Assembly (NCBI GenBank): GCA_019261985.1
Contig: JAFAQY010000088.1
Span: 1 to 64,000, forward strand
Length of the DNA: 64,000 nt
Direction of reading: 5' to 3'
Origin: Bryobacterales bacterium
GTDB lineage: Bacteria > Acidobacteriota > Terriglobia > Bryobacterales > Bryobacteraceae
The notes below the pieces were generated by a model. The model was given only the letters and a program-made list of their open reading frames with translations. It searched no databases and was not told where the DNA came from. Numbering within the stretch: the first letter of the stretch is position 1; each line of letters opens with the position of its first letter. The position numbers were made by a program, and so were the translations under genes. Shown here piece after piece: positions 35,547 through 45,600 of this stretch.

Positions 35547-35696
35547 TTGGATCATATCCGTGTCCCGATCACGTGGCCCGAGCACCGCATTACAGGCATG
35601 ACTCTATCGCTTATCCAGCTTTTGTCCTTCGTACTTGCGTGCATCATCGGCTACTTCATCGGTCGGATTACTGATTTTTTGAATCCCGGCGAGTAG
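35547..35696 (+). CDS. Possible small single-helix membrane protein
   Basis: A TTG at 35547 with AAAGG six bases upstream opens 49 codons; an in-frame ATG at 35598 would give 32. The end MTLSLIQLLSFVLACI, IGYFIGRITDFLNPGE is one strongly hydrophobic helix with a charged tail, unlikely by chance in this GC-rich sequence. No family recognised. The rest of 35440-35802 shows nothing else. Confidence 0.35.
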   Translation: MDHIRVPITWPEHRITGMTLSLIQLLSFVLACIIGYFIGRITDFLNPGE

Positions 35697-35802
35697 ACGC
35701 GTACGCTTACGCTCGCGTCAATCGCGAACCGCCGATCTAGCACGCGGCGGCCATGGAGATTCGCCTCGGAACTTTTCGCACACGTCCTCGTCTAAACCCG
35801 GC

Positions 35803-38265
35803 ATGGACGCCTTCCTCAAAGACCTGAAGCACTCGATACGCATGTTCCTTCAGACGCCCGGTTTTACGGTCGCGGCGATTGCTGCGCTCGCGCTTGGCAT
35901 CGGGACAAATACGGCAATATTTTCTGTTGTGAATACCGTGCTCCTGCAGCCGCTGGCGTTTCCGGACCCAGACCGCGTTGTGAACTTTCAGAACACTTTC
36001 AAACAAGGCGGCCGGGGTTCCAGTGCCTCGCCTTCGGAGTTTAACTTCTGGCGGCGGCAGACCGGGGCCTTTCAGGATGTCTCGGCCTCCGCGTTCAATG
36101 TCGCGAACCTCACCGGCGAAGCTTCACCCGAACAAATTCAGATGACGCGCGCCAGCGCGGATTTTTTCCGGGTCTGCGGAGCGACGGTGCTTTACGGACG
36201 CACTTACACCGCCGGCGAGGATCTGCCAAAAGAGCCAAAAACCGCGGTGCTTGCGTACAACTTCTGGCAGCGGCGCTTTGGCGGAGATCCGCAAGTGATC
36301 GGAAGGCGGATCACTCTAAGCGGCGAACGCTATGAAATCATCGGCGTGGTCGGTCCTAATCTCAAAATCGAAATCGACGAACCGCCTGACATCTACATTC
36401 CGTTTCAAATCGATCCCAACAAAGTCGACAACGGACATTACTTTAATGTCATCGGCCGGTTGAAGCCGGGTGTGACTTTAGCGGTTGCCAATGCTCAACT
36501 GTAAGCCGGATATGAGGAGTACCGCAAGCAGAATCCTGTGCCTTTCGATTACCCGCAAACCGGGTTTGCGGTGCAGCCTTTGCGGGAAGTGATTGTGGGC
36601 GGAGTTCGGGAATCGCTGCTGATTCTGGTGGGCGCTGTCAGCCTGGTGCTGCTAATCGCTTGCGCGAATGTCGCCAATTTACTACTCGCGAGAGCAACCG
36701 GACGAAAGCGCGAGATCGCAATTCGGGCGGCAGTGGGCGCCGGCCGGGGGCGGATCGTCCGTCAACTGCTGACCGAGAGCGTGATACTGTCCGTCGTTGG
36801 CGGCGTCTTTGGTTTGGCGCTCGGCTATGTAGGAATTCGCGCGATTCTCAGCGTGAGCCCGGGCAACATTCCCCGCATCGGACTGCACGGCGGCAATGTC
36901 GCCATCGATTGGCAGGTTTTGGCGTTCACGCTGGCGCTTTCGCTGGTAACGGGAATCCTTTTCGGCCTGGTGCCCGCGCTCCAGTCTTCGCGAGCCGATC
37001 TCAATACCGCCCTCAAAGAGAGCAGCAATCGCAGCGGGACCGGATTGCGCCATAACAAAACGCGAGCGTTGCTCGTAACCACGGAGATGGCTCTGGCCTT
37101 GGTCCTGCTTATCGGAGCGGCGCTGCTGATCCGGACCTTTATCGCGATCCGGAACGTCAATCCTGGATTCGACGCGCGCAATATTCTGCAAATGCGGATG
37201 TCGCTCACCGGACCGGAATTCGCGCACGTAAGCGGTGTTACACGGTTAGTTCACGAAGGTCTTCGCCAGATCAATGCGGTGCCGGGCGTGGAGGTTGCGG
37301 CGGCTACCTGCTGCGTGCCTTTAGAAGGCGGCTTTGGTCTGCCGTTCCAAATCATTGGCAGGCCGCCGGGGCCAACGGCCAGCGGCGGCTCCGGATGGAC
37401 TATGGTTTCGGCGGGTTACTTCGAGACCTTCAAGGTGCCCGTCCTGCGAGGCCGTAGCTTTATCGAGAAGGACGACGGTGGACCGCCCCTCGTGATTATC
37501 AATCAGGCGCTCGTGAAGCAGTTCTGGAAGCATAGCGACCCGTTGAACGATCGGATCGTCATCGGCCGCGGGGTTGGTCCCGCGTTTACGGACGAGCCGC
37601 CTCGTCAAATTATCGGCGTCGTAGGAGATGTACGCGACGGAGCGTTGAATGCAGACCCGCGGCCCAACATGTATGTTCTTTCGTCGCAGATCGGAGATGG
37701 CGAGTTCGCCCTAGCTTCTCAGATTGTGCCCTGGGCATGGGTGGTCCGTACGCGAGTGCCGCCGCTTTCGCTGAGTAATTCGATCCAGAAAGCCTTACAG
37801 GAATCGAGCGGCGGCTTGCCCGTCGCGCAGGTCCGCACCATGGAGGAGACGATGTCTCGCTCCACTGCCGCGCAAAGCTTCAACACCCTTGTTCTAACGA
37901 TCTTCGGTTGCTCGGCGCTGCTGCTGGCGGCGATTGGAATTTACGGTTTGATGGCCTACTCGGTAGCCCAGCGCACGCAAGAGATCGGCATTCGAATGGC
38001 TCTCGGCGCGGGAGCGAGCAGAGTCCGGAACCTGGTTGTGCTTCAGGGACTGCGTCTCGCCGCGGTGGGAGTGATCGTCGGCTTGGCCGCGGCATTTGGC
38101 TTGACGCGGCTGATCGCAAGTTTTTTATATGGCGTGAAGGCTTGGGATCCTCTGGTTTTCTCAAGCGTGCCGCTGGTCCTGCTTGCGGTCGCTTGGATCG
38201 CGGTGTGGGTTCCCGCGCTCCGCGCCAGCCGCGTCGATCCCATCGAGGCTTTGCGGTATGAATAA
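35803..38265 (+). pseudogene. ADOP-type MacB/FtsX permease split by an in-frame TAA
   Basis: Reads as one ~820-residue permease in a single frame apart from a TAA at 36502-36504. Before it: MDAFLKDLKHSIRMFLQTPG, the first helix and a MacB periplasmic domain. After it: AGYEEYRKQNP, then helices with LVLLIACANVANLLLARATG, KREIAIRAAVGAGRGRIVRQ, a second periplasmic domain, and the repeat FtsX block QEIGIRMALGAGASRVRN to the end VDPIEALRYE. A CAA or GAA codon probably mutated to TAA. A downstream GTG (36538) could restart the second half. These permeases are abundant in acidobacteria. No ATPase adjoins it. Confidence 0.8.
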
Positions 38266-38279
38266 TAGTTTCTGTCCTT

Positions 38280-39209
38280 ATGAAGATCGCCCTTCGGGTC
38301 GCTGCATGCATTCTGGTAGCTCCAGTGGTTTTGTTTTTCGGCGCGCGGGGCGCGATCCTGCTTGCAACGAAAGTCTTGGAACACCGCTACCCGCCGCCGG
38401 GGCAGATGGTCGACGTGGCTGCGGACCGGCGGTTGCATCTTTACTGCACAGGTAGCGGCAGCCCCACGATCGTTTTGGAGACCGGGATCGGGACGGATTG
38501 GATCTCGTGGCGGCCTCTCTCCTCCGCGCTGGCCGAATCGCACAAAGTTTGCGTTTATGATCGCGCGGGCTACGCCTGGAGCGATCCGGGACCGATGCCG
38601 CGAACGGCACTCGCGACCGCGACAGATCTTCATGCGATGCTCGCCAATGCGCCGGTTGCGGGTCCATATTTGCTTGTGGCGCATTCGTTCGGCGGCTACA
38701 TCGCGCGAATGTACGCCAGCCGGTATGAGGACTCACTCAGCGGAATCGTTATGGTCGATCCGCTGCAGGAAGAGGATGGGCATGCACCGAATCCCGGCCC
38801 ACGCGGGTTGCTTGCCCTGCTGCCGCCGATCGGCCTGGACCGGCTGAAGCGCCTATATAAAGGCGCTGCGGCGCTGCCACCGGATTTAAAGGACGCCCCG
38901 GAGCCATATCAGGACCGGTTTATATTCGCGTCATCCATGGTGCAGTTGAAGAGCGAGCGCAACGAGTTCGACTCGCTTCCGCTGAGCGAACAGGAGCTAG
39001 CGGGCGTGCAATTTCCAGCCGATGTTCCACTCACCGTCATCACCGCGGGGCACGATCCGGAACACTGGAGGCGTCAGGAAAGGCTCGTGCATATGTCGCG
39101 TCTCGGCGCGCATGTGCGCGCAGCCGACAGCGGACACTCTGTGCAGCAGTTTCAGCCCGACATAATCATGAATGCGGTCGAAGAGATGCTTAAGAAAACG
39201 GGTTCATGA
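38280..39209 (+). CDS. Membrane-anchored alpha/beta hydrolase
   Basis: 309 residues. An N-terminal hydrophobic segment (residues 7-30) is followed by an alpha/beta-hydrolase core: oxyanion strand IVLETGIGTD, nucleophile Ser136 in VAHSFGGY, acid Asp in TAGHDPEHW (~259) and His in ADSGHSVQQF (~286). All three catalytic residues are present. Substrate unknown. The TGA overlaps the ATG of the glycosyltransferase downstream (ATGA), so it is probably in the polysaccharide operon. Confidence 0.87.
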   Translation: MKIALRVAACILVAPVVLFFGARGAILLATKVLEHRYPPPGQMVDVAADRRLHLYCTGSGSPTIVLETGIGTDWISWRPLSSALAESHKVCVYDRAGYAWSDPGPMPRTALATATDLHAMLANAPVAGPYLLVAHSFGGYIARMYASRYEDSLSGIVMVDPLQEEDGHAPNPGPRGLLALLPPIGLDRLKRLYKGAAALPPDLKDAPEPYQDRFIFASSMVQLKSERNEFDSLPLSEQELAGVQFPADVPLTVITAGHDPEHWRRQERLVHMSRLGAHVRAADSGHSVQQFQPDIIMNAVEEMLKKTGS

Positions 39210-40948
39210 AATATCCGGTCGTGTTTGTGGCAATCGTAGTCCTGCTCGGCGCGGGCCTGCGGCTTTCCACGCTCGATAAGCGGAGCATTACTCACCCGGA
39301 GATGTACGTTCCGGGCATCCGGCTGCCGGCTGCCATTTCAGAACCCGCGGAGCGGTTGACAATCACGAGCATTCTTACCGGAACATTTTCCTCCGACACG
39401 CATCCGCCAGGTTATTATTTGGCGATGTTTCCCTGGACGCGGATTGCGGGAACCAGCTTGCAAGCGATCCGGCTCCCTTCGGCGCTGCTGGGGATCGCGT
39501 GCATTCCGCTGCTCTATGCGGTAGGCGCGTTGATCGGGCGTCCGGGGGCGGGTGCGGCGGCTGCTGCGATGCTGGCGCTCAGCGGTTATCACGTGTTCTG
39601 GAGCCAGGTGGCGAGAATGTTCGCGCTGAGTTGCTTTTTAGGCCTGTGCGCTACCGTTCTGCTGCTCTGGATCGTGCGGTTCAACAAGCCTCGCCCGCTG
39701 GCGACCGCGGTTTACGTGGCTGTTTTGTTGGCCGGAGTCACAACGCATGTGTTTTTCTGGGGCATCTTGGCCACGCACTTGATTTGGGCGCTCGGCAACG
39801 GTTGGGGTTTGAAAAGGCTGCCTGTTATTTGCCGCGCCCAGCTTCTGGCGCTGATACTCGGATCGCCGCTGATTGCCTTCGCGGGATATCAGAGCGGAAA
39901 TGTCGTCGCCGATCTCAGCCGCGACGTCCCGAGCTTCGTTGCCGATCTGGTTTCCTTCGGATTCGTGCTGCCGGCGGAACGCTCAGGATTCTTTCCGGAT
40001 GCCGTTCCCTTCACGGGCGCCTGGGCGTGGTGGGTTTTGCGCGCAGCGGTTGCGCTCACGGGCGCGGCGTTGCTGATTGTCGGATTGGGCCGGCTCTGGC
40101 GCGAAGGCTCGGGCAAAGCAGTGCTCGTGGGGTCATCCAACGCGCGAATGACCTGGAGAATCGCCTGGATCGTCGCGGGTATTTTTGGATCGCTTGCGAT
40201 CATGGGGTTCCTCGCTATGTCGTTACGGCTTCCGGCCGATCAACTTCATCCAACGATTCGGATCACCAAGGCGCTGTTGCCGCTCCCGGTGCTTGTGGCT
40301 CTGTTTGCCGTCGTGCTCGACGCCCTATGGGTCCGGTTGCCGGCGGCCGGAAATTGGCGGCGGGCGTTTGCAGGCGAGCAGCCGCTGATTGCGCTCCTGG
40401 CGGTTGTTCCGTTCACTTTACTTTCGCTCCTGGCGCTGGTTCGCCCGGTTTTAAACCAACGTGGCCTGATGGTCGTCGCACCGTACGTGCTGCTCGTCAT
40501 GGCTGCGGGCTTGGTGTCACTGCGGAGTAAACTCTGGATCGCGGCAAGCTGCGCTGTGGCATCGATCGCATTCGCCTCCGGGATCGTGGGCTACGGCCGG
40601 ATGACGGTCGATCCCGCCGATTACCGGCAGTTCGCCTCGGCCGTCAAAGCGGAAATTCATTCGCAGGATCTCGTGTTTGTCAGAAAGGCATGGTATGAGA
40701 CGCCGATCTTTTACTATCTGACCCCTGATCGCTACCGCCTGATCGGACGTAATTTCACGCAGGCCGCCGGCGAAAATCCCGAAGCTCGCATCTGGGCCGT
40801 GCTACTCTACGAGGACCAAACGCCAGATGAAATGCGAGCTGCGCTAAGAGGATATCGGATCACGCGCACAATTACGATGCCGCATGCCCATGCGTTTTTA
40901 TTCGAGCCCGCGGCGATTCAGTCGCTAACGGCTGGGGTGAGCCGCTAA
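39206..40948 (+). CDS. GT39/GT83-like membrane glycosyltransferase
   Basis: 580 residues with about ten hydrophobic helices. The N-terminus has the pattern of dolichyl-phosphate-mannose/ArnT-like enzymes: an acidic luminal loop after the first helix (STLDKRSITHPEM), then DTHPPGYYLAMFPW and RLPSALLGIACIPLLYA. Such enzymes use polyprenyl-phosphate sugars in the periplasm. The C-terminal ~120 residues are soluble (DYRQFASAVKAEIHSQDLVF). Followed after three bases by a GT2 gene. Sugar and acceptor unknown. Confidence 0.82.
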   Translation: MKYPVVFVAIVVLLGAGLRLSTLDKRSITHPEMYVPGIRLPAAISEPAERLTITSILTGTFSSDTHPPGYYLAMFPWTRIAGTSLQAIRLPSALLGIACIPLLYAVGALIGRPGAGAAAAAMLALSGYHVFWSQVARMFALSCFLGLCATVLLLWIVRFNKPRPLATAVYVAVLLAGVTTHVFFWGILATHLIWALGNGWGLKRLPVICRAQLLALILGSPLIAFAGYQSGNVVADLSRDVPSFVADLVSFGFVLPAERSGFFPDAVPFTGAWAWWVLRAAVALTGAALLIVGLGRLWREGSGKAVLVGSSNARMTWRIAWIVAGIFGSLAIMGFLAMSLRLPADQLHPTIRITKALLPLPVLVALFAVVLDALWVRLPAAGNWRRAFAGEQPLIALLAVVPFTLLSLLALVRPVLNQRGLMVVAPYVLLVMAAGLVSLRSKLWIAASCAVASIAFASGIVGYGRMTVDPADYRQFASAVKAEIHSQDLVFVRKAWYETPIFYYLTPDRYRLIGRNFTQAAGENPEARIWAVLLYEDQTPDEMRAALRGYRITRTITMPHAHAFLFEPAAIQSLTAGVSR

Positions 40949-40951
40949 CCG

Positions 40952-41839
40952 ATGAGCCGTATCTCGGTGGTGATCGCATCGCTCGTAGGCCCTCCATTTA
41001 TCGACGATTGCCTGAAGTCGGTCGAAGCTCAAGCCCAGGAGCTCGGGGCCGAAGTAATCGTGATTGCTTGCGGCGACAAGGAATACGCGAACCGAATTGC
41101 GCGCGGTTTTCCGTGGGTGAAAGTGATTCACGTGGCGCAGCGCGAAACCGTTCCCGCCCTGCGGTTGCGCGGCGTCGAGGCAGCCTCCGGCGATATGATC
41201 GCCATCGTCGAAGAGCACTGTCTGGCGTCGCGCGATTGGCTCTCTCGCGCCAGTGAAGCCTTCGCGGACGGCTCATTTGGTGTGGTGGGCGGCCCGGTTG
41301 TCGATTACGACTATAAGCGCCTCCGCGATTGGGTGGTTTACTTTATCGAATACAACAACTACCTTCCCCCATGGCGGTCCGGCGAGCGGCACGATTTAGG
41401 CAGCGCCAACATCGCTTATTTGCGCGAATTAATTCTCAAATACCGCGAATACATGAAGGACGGCTATTGGGAAGCGAGCTTGCATCCCCGTTTATTCGCC
41501 GATGCCGTGAAATTCCGGCCCGTTCCGGAGATGAAAGTGCATCACCGCGGCCCTTTCAACTACGGCTACTACCTCGGCCAGCGCTACTGGTTCAGCCGCG
41601 CATTTGCCGGGGCGCGCCAAATATCGTCCGCCGCAAAGATTGCGTATTTGATTGCTTCGCCTCTGGTTCCATTCTTACTGCTTGCTCGCATGAGCCGGCG
41701 AGTCGCCGAGCGAAACTGCCGTTTCGGCAAATTCATACAAGCAGTCCCTCTGATCTTCCCTGCCCTATGCGTCTACGCGGCGGGCGAGTTCATGGGCTAC
41801 CTGGCCGGGCCGGGCGACGCGCTTTCGAAAGTGGAATAA
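40952..41839 (+). CDS. Family 2 glycosyltransferase, first of two
   Basis: 295 residues. GT-A fold: ISVVIASLVGPPFIDDCLKS at the N-terminus and the nucleotide-sugar motif MIAIVEEHCLASRDWL near 90. Two C-terminal hydrophobic segments (AYLIASPLVPFLLLARM; VPLIFPALCVYAAGEFMGYL) suggest attachment to the inner membrane. The second aspartate of the usual DxD motif is replaced by EEH. Its TAA is directly followed by the ATG of the next, related gene. Confidence 0.85.
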   Translation: MSRISVVIASLVGPPFIDDCLKSVEAQAQELGAEVIVIACGDKEYANRIARGFPWVKVIHVAQRETVPALRLRGVEAASGDMIAIVEEHCLASRDWLSRASEAFADGSFGVVGGPVVDYDYKRLRDWVVYFIEYNNYLPPWRSGERHDLGSANIAYLRELILKYREYMKDGYWEASLHPRLFADAVKFRPVPEMKVHHRGPFNYGYYLGQRYWFSRAFAGARQISSAAKIAYLIASPLVPFLLLARMSRRVAERNCRFGKFIQAVPLIFPALCVYAAGEFMGYLAGPGDALSKVE

Positions 41840-42829
41840 ATGGCATCCGATTCACCAGTTCTGTCGGTTGTCGTAGCCATCGTTAGCGATACCACGGGAC
41901 CGCCGGACGCCTGCCATCTTGATCCTTGTCTGGCCGCGCTCATCGGGCAGAAGAACGCGCCTTCCATGGAGATTATCGTCGCGCATCTTCCTTCGGTAGA
42001 AGGGCTAACGCGAGTGCGCGAGCGGTACCCGCAAGTCCGGTTTCAAGAGGCTGACAATCTCCGTATGTATACGGGGCTGCCCGGCAGCCGCGAACATCAC
42101 GATGAGATCCGCGCGCGCGGTTTGGCGCTGGCGCGCGGAAGCATTATTGCGCTGATCGAAGATCATGGCGTCGCGTGTGAAGACTGGAGCGCCAGGCTTT
42201 TAGAGGCGCATGGCAAAGGCTTTGCGGCCGTCGGCGGCGCGATAGAAAACGGCATCGATAAGCCACTCAACTGGGCCGTCTACTTTTGCGATTTCTTGCG
42301 TTATCAGCGGCCATTGCCCGAAGGCGAGTCGGCGATCGCCAGCGACGCGAATGTTTCCTATAAACGCGCCGCGCTCGAAAAAATTCAACCCGTCTGGGCG
42401 GAAGTATTCCACGAACATTCTGTAAACGCCGCGTTGCGGGCCCAGGGCGAGCGGCTCGCGCTCGCGCCCGATGCAGCGGTTTATCAACATCGACTGAATT
42501 TGAAACTGGGACCAGCGATGAAGGAGCGGTTTGTGTGGGGCAGATCGTACGCGGCTACACGCGCGGGCTTATCCTCAGCGGGCCGCCGTCTGTTCTATGC
42601 GATCTTCTCGCCGCTTTTGCCGGTACTGATGCTTGCCCGCATGACCTTAATGGCTTGGCAGAAGCGGCGCACCTTCGGCGCATTCATCAAAGGGGTTCCA
42701 TTGACCGCGCTGCTGATTGTCAGCTGGTCTTGTGGCGAGTTGATCGGCTATCTCACAGGCCGTGCAAACGCGGCCGGAGCCCAGGCGGCGGAGGCGATCT
42801 CCCGCGGCGCATCGAGCGCCTTGAGATAA
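41840..42829 (+). CDS. Family 2 glycosyltransferase, second of two
   Basis: 329 residues, same architecture as the preceding gene: LSVVVAIVSD start, IIALIEDHGVACEDW (EDH at the place of DxD), YQHRLNLKLGPAMKER and two C-terminal helices (LFYAIFSPLLPVLMLARM, VPLTALLIVSWSCGELIGYL). It looks like an old tandem duplicate that diverged. No spacer between the two genes, so translation is coupled. Likely part of exopolysaccharide or O-chain synthesis with the flippase at 45601. Confidence 0.85.
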   Translation: MASDSPVLSVVVAIVSDTTGPPDACHLDPCLAALIGQKNAPSMEIIVAHLPSVEGLTRVRERYPQVRFQEADNLRMYTGLPGSREHHDEIRARGLALARGSIIALIEDHGVACEDWSARLLEAHGKGFAAVGGAIENGIDKPLNWAVYFCDFLRYQRPLPEGESAIASDANVSYKRAALEKIQPVWAEVFHEHSVNAALRAQGERLALAPDAAVYQHRLNLKLGPAMKERFVWGRSYAATRAGLSSAGRRLFYAIFSPLLPVLMLARMTLMAWQKRRTFGAFIKGVPLTALLIVSWSCGELIGYLTGRANAAGAQAAEAISRGASSALR

Positions 42830-42836
42830 TAACGGC

Positions 42837-43646
42837 ATGCGCCGCCTGCGGTGCGCCGTTGCAGCCGTACTTTTCGCCGCCTGCGCCGTCGCGCAGTCCG
42901 CCACGCCTCGTCCGGCATTCGAGGCTTTTGAAGTCGCGACCATCAAGCCCACGGGCCCCGATGCGCGCGGCCGGTTCTTTCGAATGCAAACCGCGCAACA
43001 GTTCGTGGCTCAGAACCATGCCCTGAAACCGCTGATCGCGGCGGCCTACAATCTCCATCCGGACACGATTTTGGGCGGCGCTGCCTGGGTTGACTCCGAT
43101 CATTACGATATCCGCGCCAAGACGCCGGGCGAGGTCCGGCCCAACCTCGATGAGCAAATGGCGATGCTGCGCAATCTCCTGGCCGAGAGATTCAGTCTCA
43201 AATTCCATCGTGAACAGAAGGACCTTCCGGTTTATGCTCTGACGGGAGCGAAGGGCGGCCCGAAGTTGACGGAGAGTACCACTTCTCCCGATGCTTCTCC
43301 CGAAGGACCTCCTCCGCTGATCTTCGTTATTTCGCCGGCTCTCGTTCGCTTGCCCGCCCGGAACGCAACGATGGCGGAGCTTGCGTCGATAATGCAGCGC
43401 GCCGCGCTCGATCGTCCGGTAATCGATCGGACAGGCCTAAGCGCAAGGTACGATTTCGACCTCGAGTTCACGCCCGATGAGACGGTATTCGGTGGGGCGT
43501 TCGCAGCGCCGCCCGCTACGGATGATGTCGCCAAGCCTGACCTTCGTGCAGCCATGCAGCAGCAACTTGGACTGCGATTGGAAGCGACCAAGGGACCAGT
43601 GGCCCTGCTCATGATCGATCACGCGGAGCGGCCTTCGGCGAACTAG
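42837..43646 (+). CDS. TIGR03435-type soil-associated secreted protein
   Basis: 269 residues, signal peptide ending CAVAQS. The sequence FEVATIKPTGPDARGRFF, ALKPLIAAAYNLHPDTI, FSLKFHREQKDLPVYALT and the C-terminal GLRLEATKGPVALLMIDHAERPS match the TIGR03435 family, expanded in Solibacter-like acidobacteria. Function unknown. It starts seven bases after the second GT2 gene and may be carried in the same message. Confidence 0.92.
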   Translation: MRRLRCAVAAVLFAACAVAQSATPRPAFEAFEVATIKPTGPDARGRFFRMQTAQQFVAQNHALKPLIAAAYNLHPDTILGGAAWVDSDHYDIRAKTPGEVRPNLDEQMAMLRNLLAERFSLKFHREQKDLPVYALTGAKGGPKLTESTTSPDASPEGPPPLIFVISPALVRLPARNATMAELASIMQRAALDRPVIDRTGLSARYDFDLEFTPDETVFGGAFAAPPATDDVAKPDLRAAMQQQLGLRLEATKGPVALLMIDHAERPSAN

Positions 43647-43731
43647 TATCTACTTGGATCAGTACAACGGGGCTGCGGCGTTGGAGCCGAAGCGGCATTG
43701 CCTGTACAATCACAAAATAAGGGAAACAAGC

Positions 43732-44136
43732 ATGAGCCAGCAAGGTCGAATCCTCGGCATCGGCGGCATCTTCTTCAAGTCCGCCAATTGGGAACAAATG
43801 CAGGAGTGGTACTCAAAGCATCTCGGCCTTGCCGACAGCGGCCATGGTGTCATGCTGCCGTGGCGAGAAAAAGACAATCCCGAAAGTGAGCAGATGACAA
43901 TCTGGAGCATTTTCCCCGGCAACAGCAAATACTTCGAGCCCAGCCCAGCCTCGTTCATGGTCAACTACATCGTCGACGATCTCGAAGCACTGCTCGACCG
44001 CCTGGCGAAGGAAGGCGTCCGCATCGATCCTAAGCGCCAAGACGAAAGTTACGGCCGCTTCGCGTGGATTTACGATCCCGACGGCAATAAAATCGAGCTG
44101 TGGCAGCCGCTGAATGCGGAAAAAGAGGCGGGGTAA
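43732..44136 (+). CDS. VOC-family (glyoxalase-like) protein
   Basis: 134 residues from MSQQGRILGIGGIFFKSAN; the upstream part of the open frame has no conserved content. Two beta-alpha-beta-beta-beta modules: WEQMQEWYSKHLGLADSG, then FMVNYIVDDLEALLDRLAKEGV and FAWIYDPDGNKIELWQP, the usual metal-binding Glu of the VOC fold being in the last motif. Cytoplasmic. Substrate unknown; may be a dioxygenase-like or resistance protein, but nothing in the context tells. Confidence 0.88.
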   Translation: MSQQGRILGIGGIFFKSANWEQMQEWYSKHLGLADSGHGVMLPWREKDNPESEQMTIWSIFPGNSKYFEPSPASFMVNYIVDDLEALLDRLAKEGVRIDPKRQDESYGRFAWIYDPDGNKIELWQPLNAEKEAG

Positions 44137-44433
44137 AGTCTGCCCACAAGGTTCTCCCTGCCGGCCCCCTCGCGTCGCGTCGCGGCTCAGAACATGATGT
44201 GAGCCAAGCTCCCATTCCGAGGAGCGGCCTCACAGGTAGGCTTATAGTCCCGCAAAGTGGGATTAACCGTACCTTTGGAACAAGCCCCTTCAAGTCCGGC
44301 CGAGAGCACGCCATGCAACAGATAACCTCCTGAATTACAATGTGTTATTTGTGCTGGGGCCAGCTCGGCTCACCCTTACTGCTAAATGGCAGATAGCGTG
44401 CCATTGCAGGGGTAGCTCGTCGAAGTCAATCAC
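44137..44433. other. Spacer with no supported gene
   Basis: 297 bases between the VOC gene and the radical SAM gene. No open frame of interest on either strand and no strong hairpin. The promoter for the radical SAM-flippase pair is expected here; I cannot choose one with confidence. Confidence 0.4.
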
Positions 44434-45600
44434 ATGAATCTCGGAGGCCGGCTTGTTCGCCACGCGCGCATTACCTGGAAGAACTATGCTGGCTTGCCTA
44501 GTCCTCCCTTCCTGATTCTGTTCATAAACTCCATCTGCAATCAGAAATGCGAGCACTGCTTCTATTGGAAAAATCTCAACCGCCGCGATGACCTCACGAA
44601 AGACGAGATCTTTGAGCTTTCGCGATCGCTTGGACGTATCGAAAATCTGAACCTCTCAGGCGGGGAGCCATTCCTGCGCGCCGAATTCGGCGAAATCTGC
44701 CGGCAGTTCATTCGTCACAACCAGGTCCGGCAGATTTACGTTCCGACGAATGGATACTTCACCGATCGGACCGTCAAGCAGATTACGGAAACGCTGAAAG
44801 AGAAAGATCTCGACCTGTTCGTGGCGGAAATTTCGCTCGATGGAGTCGGCGAATTTCACAATAAGTTCCGCGGCTCGCCGGGCGCTTTCGACAAGGCGAT
44901 GCAAACCTACGATGCATTGGCCAAGCTCCAGGAAACCGACCCGCGCCTGCGCATTCACTCCATCTCGACGGCGACGGACGTCAATATGGACGAAATCCGG
45001 CGGCTGACATCATACCTGTTCGATCGCTGCCCGAAGATGGACCATCACAACCTCGCGCTTATTCGCGGCGACCGCAAGAATCCGTCGCTTCAGGGACCAA
45101 GCCTGGACCAATACCGGCGGCTGTATGAATACATCCGGCGCTTGTGGGCGCCGCGCGAGCATGGGCGGTACGGCTCGGTGGTCGAGCCGATGCTACAGTG
45201 GGCGAAATCGCGGACGGCAACCGCGCAGGAGCAGATCATTCCGTGCCGCGCGGGCGTCCTGAGCGCCGTCGTTTATTCTAACGGCGACGTAAGTGTGTGC
45301 GAAAGCCATGCGCCGCTTGGAAATCTCAGGCAAAAAAGTTTTCCGGAGATCTGGCGCTCGGCCGAAGCCGAAGCATTACGTAAGTCGATCGCAGCCAAGC
45401 AGTGCTATTGCACGAACGAAGTGTTCCTTTGGCCGAGCATTACCTATCAACCGCATCAGCTTGTGCGCACCATTTTGGGAGCAAAGGTGTGGAGATCGGC
45501 TCCGGCGCTGGCGGAGGAGGAGCGGGAACCGTATACCGTAAATGCATCGCCGGATCACGAGCGGCTAGTCAGCATTCAAACTCAACGGGAGAGGGCTTAG
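44434..45600 (+). CDS. SPASM-type radical SAM protein
   Basis: 388 residues. Radical SAM motif CNQKCEHC places Cys35, Cys39 and Cys42; [11 protein letters not shown] is the SAM-binding GGE motif. A C-terminal SPASM-like cluster region follows: [20 protein letters not shown], a further Cys pair CYC near 325. Family members modify peptides or act on lipid or sugar substrates. Here the gene directly precedes a flippase (TAG then ATG without a spacer), which suggests a role in making the exported glycan or its carrier; that is inference. Confidence 0.85.
   Translation: MNLGGRLVRHARITWKNYAGLPSPPFLILFINSICNQKCEHCFYWKNLNRRDDLTKDEIFELSRSLGRIENLNLSGGEPFLRAEFGEICRQFIRHNQVRQIYVPTNGYFTDRTVKQITETLKEKDLDLFVAEISLDGVGEFHNKFRGSPGAFDKAMQTYDALAKLQETDPRLRIHSISTATDVNMDEIRRLTSYLFDRCPKMDHHNLALIRGDRKNPSLQGPSLDQYRRLYEYIRRLWAPREHGRYGSVVEPMLQWAKSRTATAQEQIIPCRAGVLSAVVYSNGDVSVCESHAPLGNLRQKSFPEIWRSAEAEALRKSIAAKQCYCTNEVFLWPSITYQPHQLVRTILGAKVWRSAPALAEEEREPYTVNASPDHERLVSIQTQRERA

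Noticed and set aside
39499-40530. 343-residue open frame on the plus strand
   Set aside because: Out-of-frame shadow of the GT39-like gene; Arg/Gly-rich and without hydrophobic pattern.
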